Below are positions 54,305 through 64,000 of a DNA stretch of 64,000 nt, piece after piece. How positions within the stretch are numbered: the first letter of the stretch is position 1; each line of letters opens with the position of its first letter. The position numbers were made by a program, and so were the translations under genes. Under the pieces are notes generated by a model that searched no databases, was not told where the DNA came from, and worked only from the letters and a program-made list of their open reading frames with translations. The DNA is from Apostichopus japonicus (lineage: Eukaryota; Echinodermata; Holothuroidea; Aspidochirotida; Stichopodidae). The stretch covers positions 19,913,418 to 19,977,417 of the forward strand of contig NC_092570.1 of NCBI RefSeq assembly GCF_037975245.1, in the 5' to 3' direction.

Positions 54305-56200
54305 ATGAAACGGCAAAATGAAATACCGTGGTTACTATTTCTGTTAACTTTGGCTGTCAGCGCAGTGGTAAGTATATAGTTACTTTGTCTTTGTGTATTT
54401 AATGAAAGAATGACTTTAGGCAGTGTCTTAGTCAATGTCCATGCAACCATATATATTTGGGTGCGATCTCTGCTTTTTTTTCGGTTTAGAAAGATATTGA
54501 CCTTTAAATAAAAATATGCCCAATCTCTGGTATGCTACTTCAATTGATGTGTATCTGCTCTTCATGAAAGCAGCCCTAAATGTTAATGTTATTCAATCGT
54601 TCTATAAATGTCATCATCCACGGCGTGTTCATTCACAAACAACAGTAGTATCATTGGATGGCGTTTGACACAATTTTGTCCTCTATCAATTTGTTAAAGC
54701 ACTGTAAACGTAGTACCTTAAGGCCATATAAACCTTGTTTTACCATTTAGTTTTGTGTTGCATCTGAGGAACTGCCCTATAAATGGTAGCCTATGTAAGT
54801 TAGGCTAATTATAGGTCCAGTCACTTTTATTGACGAGCAGCTGGTGTTTAAAGGGTCGTTCCTAAGCAAATTAACATTTTCAAGAAATATAAACCTGGAC
54901 TACTACCAGTGTTTTCTAACGGTCTACAACAAATTAAGATTGAAATTTTGTGCATAAAATCATCCTTTAATGAAGTTTAACATATAAAAAGTCACCATTC
55001 ATGCATCAATTCATGATCATAGTATACGACCAACGAGGTTTAGCTAATGCTAAAACTGTTGTACATTTTCTTTTTCACGGTCACCACATAGCAGGGTGTG
55101 TATAGACACAGAAGAGACCAATTTTCCTTCGTACACAATCAACTATAGTTGTGTTTTTCTTTTCATCCGGCTATGATTCACATTTGTTTGCATACATATG
55201 CAGCCTAGTTCTCAAACAAACCCCCGAATAGTTTGTTGGGCCCTTTCCTATCTCTTCCCAAATTTAGTCTTATTTCACCCACACAACCGTAGAAAGAGAG
55301 AGAGAGAGAGGGAGAGCAATGAGGTACCAGACTGTACTATATAGATGCAGATGAATTACGACTGTTTTCTTACATTTATCTGTGAATTTCAAAATGAAAG
55401 CAAAGACAATGAATGCAACAAACAATTATCTATATAACTATGCTCACAGCCAAAAAGAAGTAATAGTAACTGGGTTCACCGAACCATCATCCGCCCAGAA
55501 CACTCTGAATAACCGTCGGTATAAGGTGATGAATACCAGGCGATGATTTCATTGGGGGTGGATGGGGGGGGGGGGTGGTATACACCCCTTTTCAACCTCA
55601 CACTAAACTTCGAAATTAGCTTTAAAGACCCAAATCATTATTATTTTTCTGGGGAAGGATGCCCCTACACCTCTGTCCTACATAGGGAATCGGTTCCAAC
55701 GACCCGCACTTATAAACGATATGAACTTATAAACGATATAAATATTTTATTTATAGCGGTTGAATGTATGGAATGTACAGAGAGACATTATTGTAACTGA
55801 CAAAATTAGTTACGTAATTAGGTATTTTACCCAGGACGAAAATGTCGTATACTTAATGTGCCACCACTCACGATTATAATTTTGCTTTTATTAGGGTATC
55901 AATCGAGCTGATGACCTCGAACTAAGACAATCTGCTTCTACCAGATTCCAGTGCGTGCGACGAAACCCTAGGACACGCCCCCCGGTGGAGAGTGCATATC
56001 CTACCTACCCGTTTTATGATTACTACAGTGGCTCATCTGATGACGCTGCAGTCTTCCCTGGTGGTGCAGGAAGCAATGGAGGATGGGGAGGGGGTGGAGG
56101 AGGAGAAGGATGGGGCCGGGTTGGTGGAGGAGTTGGAGAAGGCGGAGGAGGAGGCGGAGGAGGAGGCGGAGGAGGAGGCGGAGGAGGAGGAGGCAGATGA
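54305..56200 (+). CDS. Secreted glycine-rich protein 1, two exons
   Basis: Exon 1 is 54305-54367 (21 codons, donor GTG|gtaagt) and encodes a signal peptide, MKRQNEIPWLLFLLTLAVSA. Exon 2 is 55895-56200 (acceptor ttttattag, stop TGA 56198-56200). Both are in phase 0, giving 122 residues. The mature part starts with a charged stretch (INRADDLELRQSASTRFQ), then Pro/Tyr-rich YPTYPFYDYYSG, and ends in about 45 residues that are nearly all glycine with a few Trp, Glu and Arg. It has one cysteine (FQCVRR). The gene structure matches the next gene on the same strand, so the two are probably tandem paralogues. Gly-rich secreted proteins act in matrix, cuticle, adhesive or shell-like material in other animals; the role here is unknown. 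The acidic frame overlapping exon 2 (55992-56504) is a shadow of the GGA repeats. Confidence 0.75.
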
Positions 56201-57950
56201 TTTGGTGTTTAATATGGTTATTACAATGGAAAAGACGAAGGATTATACTTTCCCACACAGTAGCATAGTTTTGTCAAACGCCTATCTGAACGGATTAAAG
56301 GCACCACAGTTTATAGTTGGGGAAATATTTAGTTACATTTGCGCAAAAGATGTAGTGTATAACTATAGCGTTCCCAAAGAAGAGAGGGTGGAGGGGGGGG
56401 GGGGGTATGGCCCACATCTCAATTGTCAGTCGGGAGAAAAACCGTTTAGTCGGGGGATTTCTTCAAACTTTAAACGTATATTATTATCATTCCATTTCGT
56501 TTAGACCTAAGTGTAGACTTAATTTAATGTCTAAATATGCCTCCGAATGCACCATTTAACCTCTTCACTTTGAATTTGTTTTGTGGGGAGGGCCACCCTG
56601 ACCACCAACAATAGAGGCTCTAAACGCAAGGAAGGGTGATGGGGTGGGAGCTAACACCTTTAGTAGTATTTCTATTCTTCTCCAGAAGAGTGCAACCAAT
56701 CCCCCGACGGAACCACTTTTGTCCGATGTTGTTTAGTTTAGTATGATGGTTTAGTGGATATAACCCTACGTAGAACAGGACAATGAATAGATTAAGGTAC
56801 GTTAAAGCCAACGGAATATTACATGATAGGAATTCACCAGTTAAATTAAACTGGTGATTTTAAAATGGATAATGTATCCCGGCGTGACTATATGGTATGA
56901 TAATTACAATAGACTAATTGCCTATTTGATGTTTGATGGTTGTTTCATGTCTTCTAGATATGCTTTTCATTTACTGCATAATCGACCGCAGAGGCGTAGG
57001 AGGCGGGTGGGGTGCTGCTGCCCTCCCCTAACAAGATTATTCCGTGAAAATGTGGGCACAACTTATGTACTAATAAATGAATGTTGCTTACATCAAAGCT
57101 GATTTCTGAATTGCAAGCGTAATCTTTGACATTCTTAAGACAGAACGTCCCGGCATGCATCACGTTCTATAAAGCATAACGATGCAAACGTGTAATCAAA
57201 ACGTGAATGATCTACTAAATGTAACTATTGTGCACATCTTAGCTAGTGAAGACGAACTAGTTTTAACCCCATCTGCAATGGCGGCATCAGAAATGTCAAA
57301 ATTAGAGATGGGGCGCAAGCAAACAGTTGGAAGTACAAAAATACACCTGTATAAAGTTGCACATCAAGGGGCTAGGGTGACATGTCTCACCCCACCCACC
57401 CCACGTTTCATCGGTGAACGAAATTTAACTTTATGAACATTGTTGAATTTTTTTTGTTTTGGGCATGAAATTCAAATTTGTGACAAACCTTTAATATAGC
57501 GAAATAATCAGGGTCGTACATTCACCATTTTTTCAAGGCGGATAATGATCGATTTCGAGACCGACGAGGGTTTTGCGACCGACTGCAGTGACTAGAAGAG
57601 TAACACTTCGAAATATAAGTCAACAAAATCGCGAGCAGATTGCTTGATCATCATAAACTGTACACTGGTTGGGAGTCCAGGGCCCCAGAAGCTGCAGCTT
57701 TCTTAGCGTATTTGGAGCGCAAAAAAGACATGCAATACATAATGAATTACACTTACGTTTCTCTGGAAAGTGTTCCAGGACCCTAGTGGGGGTCCAGAGT
57801 TCAAAGCCCTCAGAACTTCACAAACGTATTGAGATACACTTTGATCTCTGTAATCCCTCACAGTAGAAACTGGTCCTAAGTGTAACACATGTTAAGAAAT
57901 TTTAACACACATCAGTTGGAACTCATTAACTGTTCCTCACCTTTCCAGAT
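56201..57950. other. Intergenic; possible hAT-like end
   Basis: No gene seen. At about 56989 the sequence CAGAGGCGTAGGAGGCGGG resembles a hAT end, without a partner. G-runs lie at 56394-56406. Confidence 0.3.
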
Positions 57951-58790
57951 ATATGTATATATGCTTTTAAGGTTACGTTCTCAAACGTGTAAATCAATTT
58001 GTAACCAGTTTTGCATATTACATGTTGAGGTCGACATCTTAGACAAGAAGAAGGAGTTAAAAATCTCTGTAAACTTCATTTATATGGTCAATGGTAATAC
58101 TTTTGTTTATAACCCTTTTGCATTACATATTGAGGTTAATCCTATGCAAGCAGTTTGTTAAGGATCAGTGTTTATTACATGCTGAGGTCGACACTTTTCA
58201 CCTATGCTGATTAGTGTATGGTGAGGTAGATATCTTACACCATAACGGGAGGCTGTTAAGGATCACTAAACATTACATGTGGAGGTCAACATCTCAAACC
58301 TACCAATGCAGTATGTTGAGGATCAATGCTTATTACATGCTGAGGTCGACACTTTTTACCTATGCTGATCAGTGTAGTAAGGTAGACATCTTATACCATT
58401 GCAGTGAGATGTTAAGGATCACTGCATATTCCATGTTAAGGTTGACATCTTAAACATATGCAGCAGTTCGTTAAGGATCAATGCTTATTACATGCTGAGG
58501 TCGACACTTTTTACCTATGCTGATCAGAGTAGTAAGGTAGACATCTTATACCATTGCAGTGGGATGTTAAGGATCACTGCATATTCCATGTTAAGGTTGA
58601 CATCTTAAACATATGTAGCAGTTCGTTAAGGATCAATGTTCATTACATGCTGAGGTCGATACTTTTTACCTATGCTGATCAGTGTATGGCGAGGTAGATA
58701 TTTTTTACCGTTACAGCTGGTTGCTAAGGATCACTGCAAGAGTTTTATAATGGTCATTGTAATCTACATGATGAGGTCGTTACACTGTTA
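57951..58790. repeat. About 155-bp tandem repeat made of shorter related subunits
   Basis: The phrase GCTGAGGTCGACACTTTT recurs at about 58181, 58339, 58494 and 58649 (spacing 155-158 bp). Within each unit, three related segments of about 50 bp share GTTAAGGATCA, TTACATG and GAGGT(C)GACATCTTA, so the array arose from a short ancestral unit. Left-hand copies are diverged. Confidence 0.85.
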
Positions 58791-58914
58791 CACTGTTACA
58801 GATGGTTGTTAATGTTTTTGCTAGCAATTTCTATATATTATGTCATTTTGAGGGTGAAATATCTGTGTGGCAACATGTTGACGATCCTGAACAAGACTGT
58901 GTACATTCCAAATT

Positions 58915-58985
58915 GCTACCAGGGGCGGATCCGCTCATTATTTGTGGCGTTGAGGTCTTTCACACCGTTACCCCCCCCCCACCCC
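58915..58985. mobile_element. Solo hAT-like terminus
   Basis: CAGGGGCGGATCCGCTC at about 58919 is a typical hAT end and a C-run follows at 58971-58986. No partner end or duplication was found. Confidence 0.35.
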
Positions 58986-59298
58986 CGCGTTCGAGACTGG
59001 CTATAGAATTACAGAGCTGCTCACAAAGTTGACAACTTTTTGCAACATTTACACATGCTACTCCACCGTAAGTAACTAAGATATTTTTTGCTCGAAAAAA
59101 GTTCAGTACCAATATCAACATGTACGTACGGTTATGTTGCTGTATTTGACGTCTGTACAAAATGCTGCATCTCCCTGGCCTGTGTAAGGATTAGAGTATC
59201 ATACTTGAACACAGATACCATCTAATATGACCTTTACATGTAATGATCTCTCATCAATCATTAACGGACATATTTGTTTCTGCGTGGGATCAACGGCT

Positions 59299-59329
<31 letters not shown>

Positions 59330-59330
59330 G

Positions 59331-59416
<86 letters not shown>
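59299..59416. repeat. (AT)n microsatellite
   Basis: TA tracts with short interruptions upstream of the second glycine-rich gene. Confidence 0.95.
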
Positions 59417-59418
<2 letters not shown>

Positions 59419-60045
59419 TATATTTATCATATATTATATATTTTATTTATTTATGTATGTGTGCGTGTTGTGTGATACTCGAAATTTGTGTAATTTATCC
59501 AGATTGAGGACCTGAACGTTTCTAGTACCGATACGTTAATTGGTGTAAAACACGAGAAACGATTAATAATCGCGGTAAGGACTTTCGTAAACGATTGTAC
59601 ATTCATGGATAACTCTTATACGTGCTTTAACTTAGACAAGACGACGCGCCAGTATGTCGACTGATGAACTCAAATAACTTTTATTACATGCTTCCAACTG
59701 CAGGAGTCGGGGAACACTCCCCCTGGTAAACAAAATACTCCACTTTTAATTCTACTTGTCTTCTACAATTGTTTGACAAAGAATTGTTAAGAGGGCAAAG
59801 GGTGCGGTTAAATCCAAAGTCATAAGTCGAACTTGTTTGCTAATGTAGAGGCATTAAATAGCCCACACAAAACGAGCATGAACATCATTTATAGAATCGT
59901 GTAGGCTGATAGAGGTTATTCTATGTTCCATCTTTGGCCAAGGTGTTCCATTCATTAGGTTTTTGGTCATTAAAAGGTGAACCCCATCTCTTATTAGTGC
60001 TTTAACTCATCATTTTATAGCAGGGGAGAGTGTTGCGAACCAAAC

Positions 60046-63000
60046 ATGAAGAAAGCGATTCTTCTGCTAGTTTTGGTCAGCATTTTGCAATGTGGAACGG
60101 CGGGTCCTGTGCGAACGAAGAGAGATTTGGAAGTAAGTATACTCTTCTGCTTAACATTTATTGATCTTAAAGCAGCTGCTTCGTCATGATGCTATAAGAT
60201 ACTTTAGATATTGAAAGATAATGAAAGATCTTTTATATCGAATATCGGAATATCTTAAAGTTGACATGTTTGATTATTAAGTTATATTGTGTCCGCAGAA
60301 GTCAATATCGTAATGTTAAGATATTTATATAATATTCAGAACTCGCCTCTGGAAAGTCTTCCTTTCTAACTAGATCTTTAAATAGACCTACTAAGAACTT
60401 GTATGTAAATGAGAATTCTTTTATTGGTCGTAAAATTTAGAAATTAAAAACTTGTCTTTGAATATCCTAATATTTTTTAATATTCACATAATAATATATT
60501 AATATCTCCTATCTGGATACTTGGGATATCTTAATGGTTAAATACTTTAGATAAGAAATCTTGGTATTTGAACACCAAACTATGTTTACATTGAGATAAG
60601 AAAATATTTCTTGCATATTATTATCTTACGTCCAGATATGCCGATGATGGATAACATTTCTCCCAATATCTCAATATCCAGCAACAAAACAAGCAATTTA
60701 TTTAAGGACCTATTTGTCACGTCAAAAAGCTACATAGATACATTTCAGTTTAACTTAAGAGATCAATTTATATAGTATGTTGCTAATTGATGATGCATCG
60801 TAACCTAATTCGTACATAACAGAAAGTTTGTGTCCGATTCTTGAATGAAACTGTCTTATAGTTTTCATTTGCAAACCTTTGAATTGTATACATTGTTTCT
60901 GCTTACCTTGTGTACTTTTTAATTTCTTTAAATTATATGTTTTTAGACCACAATCATTCCTTTAAGACAGGGGTTCCCTAACTGGGGTGCATGAACCCCC
61001 AGGGTTGCGAGAGTCCATCCCATGGGATTCGTGCGACGACTATGAAAGTCAAAAGTAGAGTACTTTTGTTGAACTAAAATCTGATATATCATATAATTTA
61101 GTAATGTACAAAAGTCGTACCATATCGACAAACTCTTTTCGCGTTCCATACGCATTTGTTGCCATAGTAGTACCGTACCGTGCATGTGATAAATAATTGA
61201 ACTATGAAGCAGACACAGACCGCATGACTTGGTGAAGTTGGTGTACGCATGACAGTACGTCGTGCAGATAAAGAGCTAAACTGATCTTGAAGTTTCCAAC
61301 TAAATATTTCTTCATCTCTTGTTTTTTATCTTGTACTTGATCTTGTACGAAGCACTGTTTTGCGTATTATAGTATAATAAATGACTCAGATCGTGTCTTG
61401 AAAAGTTGGGGGTTCGTGGACAACTCTGACATCCACAGGGGGTTCGTGGGGGGATAAAGTTACTGAAACCCTGCTTTAAGAGATGATGATAGGTAGATGT
61501 TAAGCGTCGATATGTCAAGGTTCTAGACAAGAGAGAGAACAAAATGAGTGTCATTTCTTAAACTATTCCAGATTTCAAGTTATTCACCTTTAAAAAATCT
61601 GCTATGTCTCTCGAATGCTCCCTTTAAAGCTAATTTGACGATTAAAGAGTGGCTAGTTAGGCCATCATAGTCTTATGCTTCCTCGATGGGTTTGTATTTG
61701 CATATGAGGAACTGACCTAACGGTCTTTGTATTAGACTACAGAGTCCAGTCACTTTAGCTGATAAACCCCAACTATTTAAAGGTCGTTTCTCATCTCAAA
61801 AATTAAAAAAGCATTATAGAAATACAACCTACTGACTAAATAATAGTGGGTTTTAGCGGTCTACAACATATAAAAAAATTATTTTGTACCTAAAGTCATT
61901 CTTTAATGCACCGATACGGTTTATTCTAACAGAGGATCGTAACAGATTTTTATCGGAATATCAGCTTTAATAGTTTATTTCTCTTCATGAACCATATCTA
62001 TTAATTATACCATACTGATAACAGATCGAATATTGTTCTTGATTCTTTACTCAGAGTGAGGAATCACTCTTCGAGCATGAGTAACATGAAGCCTGTATAG
62101 ACATGATTTTAGGCACAAAATCAATTTTGATATTTTGTAGACCTATATACAATCAATCCACGTTACGGTTCTATACCACGCTTAAGTTTGGTTAACTACG
62201 CTTAAAACATCTGGGGCTCATTTATTAAAGTGGTTGCGCTACTACAGGCGTCTACCCTTTCAGAATTAAAGGAATAACTAACAATCAAAATTAAAGTTAC
62301 CCAGGAAAAAAACACTTAAACTTTACAAACTTATGAAAAACAAGTTCATTGTCTACTACATTTTATATTTCCACAGGATTTATTCACGCAAAAGAAAGAC
62401 ACGAATACCAATGAGAACAGTCAAGAAACTGTCGAAGATAGAGGTTGGGGTGGAGGAGGTGGTTGGGGTGGAGGCGGAGGAGGAGGAGGCGGAGGAGGAG
62501 GCGGAGGTGGAGGAGAAGATCACAGCGGAGGTAACAATGGTGGAGGTGGCGGAGGAGGAGGAGGAGGTGGCGGAGGAGGAGGAGGTGGAGGAGGCGGAGG
62601 AGGCGGAGGCGGAGGCGGAGGTGGTGGAGGAGAAGATCACATCGGAGGTAACAATGGTGGAGGTGGCGGAGGAGGAGGTGGCGGAGGAGGAGGTGGCGGA
62701 GGAGGAGGAGGTGGAGGAGGCGGAGGAGGCGGAGGTGGTGGAGGAGAAGATCACAGCGGAGGTAACAATGGTGGAGGTGGCGGAGGAGGAGAAGGTGGCG
62801 GAGGTGGCGGAGGAGGAGGTGGTGGCGGAGAAGGAGGAGGTGGTCACAGCGGTGGTGCAGGAGGTAACAGTGGTGGAGGTGGTCAAAGTGGAGGAGGTGG
62901 ACACAGCGGAGGAGGTGGCGGTGGCGGAGGAGGTGCTCACAGCGGTGTAGGTGGTCACAGCGGGGGAGGTGGTCACAGTGGTGGAGGTGGCCACAGTGGT

Positions 63001-64000
63001 GGAGGTGGTCACAGCGGAGGAGGTGGTCACAGCGGAGGAGGTGGCGATGGCGGAGGAGATGGTGGCGGCGGCGGAGGTGGTGTTGGAGGAGGAGGCGGAG
63101 GGGGACACAGCGGAGGAGGCGGCCACAGTGGAGGAGGAGGTGGTCACAGTGGTGGAGGTGGCCACAGCGGGGGAGGCGGTCACAGCGGAGGAGGTGGTCA
63201 CAGCGGTGGAGGTGGCGATGGTGGCAGTGGAGGTGGTGGTGGTGGAGGAGGTGGCGGAGGCGGAGGTGGTCACAGCGGTGGAGGCGGTCACAGTGGAGGA
63301 GGAGATAGTCACAGTGGTGGAGGTGGTCATAGCGGAGGAGGTGGTCACAGTGGAGGAGGCGGTCACAGCGGAGGAGGCGGTCACAGTGGAGGAGGAGGTG
63401 GTCACAGCGGTGGAGGTGGTCATAGCGGGCATGGCGGTCACAGCGGAGGAGGTGGTCACAGCGGAGGAGGCGGTCACAGCGGTGGAGGTGGTCACAGCGG
63501 GGGAGGTGGTCACAGTGGTGGAGGTGGCCACAGTGGTGGAGGTGGTCACAGCGGAGGAGGTGGTCACAGCGGAGGAGGTGGCGATGGCGGAGGAGATGGT
63601 GGCGGCGGCGGAGGTGGTGTTGGAGGAGGAGGCGGAGGTGGACACAGCGGAGGAGGCGGCCACAGTGGAGGAGGAGGTGGTCACAGTGGTGGAGGTGGCC
63701 ACAGCGGGGGAGGCGGTCACAGCGGAGGAGGTGGTCACAGCGGTGGAGGTGGCGATGGTGGCAGTGGAGGTGGTGGTGGAGGAGGAGGTGGCGGAGGCGG
63801 AGGTGGTCACAGCGGTGGAGGCGGTCACAGTGGAGGAGGAGATGGTCACAGTGGTGGAGGTGGTCATAGCGGAGGAGGTGGTCACAGTGGAGGAGGCGGT
63901 CACAGCGGAGGAGGCGGTCACAGTGGAGGAGGAGGTGGTCACAGTGGTGGAGGTGGTCATAGCGGGCATGGCGGTCACAGCGGAGGAGGTGGTCACAGCG
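60046..64000 (+). CDS. Secreted glycine-rich protein 2 with HSGGGG repeats; 3' end beyond window
   Basis: Exon 1 is 60046-60132 (29 codons, donor GAA|gtaagt): a signal peptide MKKAILLLVLVSILQCGTAG, then PVRTKRDLE with a possible KR processing site. Exon 2 starts at 62377 after atttccacag, in phase 0, and is open to the end of the window, 541 codons. It reads DLFTQKKDTNTNENSQ, ETVEDRGWGGGGGWGG, then almost only glycine with spaced EDHSGGNNGG blocks. From about 62940 it becomes regular repeats of the hexapeptide HSGGGG (18 bp), with some GDGG variants. No stop occurs. A 537-bp block is duplicated in frame. The protein has no cysteine in the visible part of exon 2, and His is its main reactive side chain. 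Metal binding or adhesion could follow from that but is inference. The overlapping E/V-rich frame (62333-62950) and the antisense S/T-rich frame (62380-63996) are shadows of the GGN repeats. The structure matches the gene at 54305-56200. Confidence 0.82.
60968..61473. mobile_element. hAT element, CAGGGGTTCC family, copy 2 (506 bp), in intron 1 of the Gly-rich gene
   Basis: The left end is CAGGGGTTCCCTAACTGGGG and the right end, read inward, is CAGGGTTTCAGTAAC. The 8-mer CTTTAAGA is identical on both sides (60960-60967 and 61474-61481). It is the same family as 11802-12451 in the opposite orientation. Confidence 0.88.

Noticed and set aside
55992-56504. Acidic EEEAEEEA frame and Arg-rich frame over the first Gly-rich exon
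   Set aside because: Other frames of the GGA/GGC repeat; the glycine frame has the signal-peptide exon in phase.
62333-62950. Plus-strand frame of 205 codons rich in Glu, Val and Ala
   Set aside because: It is the shifted reading of the GGN repeat. The frame fixed by the signal-peptide exon and the acceptor at 62376 is the glycine frame.
62380-63996. Minus-strand frame of 538 codons rich in Ser and Thr
   Set aside because: Antisense shadow of the same glycine repeat; it has no splice or start evidence and its composition follows from the repeat alone.

Overview
This window looks like nuclear DNA of a marine invertebrate deuterostome, probably an echinoderm (a sea cucumber is possible). The genes have introns with GT..AG boundaries, the non-coding DNA is AT-rich with long (AT)n tracts, the repeats are animal-type (hAT, CACTA/EnSpm, LINEs, tRNA-derived SINEs), and one gene belongs to the carbohydrate sulfotransferase 15 group. 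The species assignment is inference; nothing here is diagnostic.

Layout. 1-13,500 holds the first exon of an unknown gene on the minus strand (761-937), followed by repeats only: tRNA-derived SINEs around (AT)n tracts, a short hAT element (6624-7194), a three-level nest of hAT in hAT with a LINE inside (8110-10793), and another hAT (11802-12451). 13,535-16,145 is a two-exon gene for a secreted cysteine-rich protein; a tRNA-Glu gene lies antisense in its intron. 17,577-18,517 is a palindromic repeat array that abuts, and supplies the stop codon of, the last exon of a single-pass receptor with an ITAM-like tail. 22,200-46,846 is a seven-exon CHST15-like sulfotransferase gene on the plus strand. 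Its fourth intron (27,229-45,031) contains a transposon of about 15.3 kb (27270-42595) with CACTG termini. That transposon carries a zinc-finger transposase gene (29378-32212) and a six-exon SAM-domain gene (32225-40991), and has itself been hit by nested hAT elements.

48,446-51,422 is a satellite array of about 113-bp units in a higher-order pattern. 51,929-53,593 is a decayed L1/Tx1-like LINE with a clear target-site duplication. 54,305-64,000 holds two tandem genes of the same design: a signal-peptide exon spliced in phase 0 to a glycine-rich exon. The second one runs off the window and encodes hundreds of residues of Gly-rich sequence with HSGGGG repeats. It is easy to miss because its large exon has no start codon and its other frames are also open.

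The genes do not form a pathway. The sulfotransferase would act in the Golgi on glycosaminoglycans if active, but the usual PAPS-binding residues are replaced, so it may be a pseudoenzyme. The Cys-rich and Gly-rich proteins are predicted to be secreted. The rest of the window is a record of successive transposon insertions, many of which can be dated relative to each other from target-site duplications.
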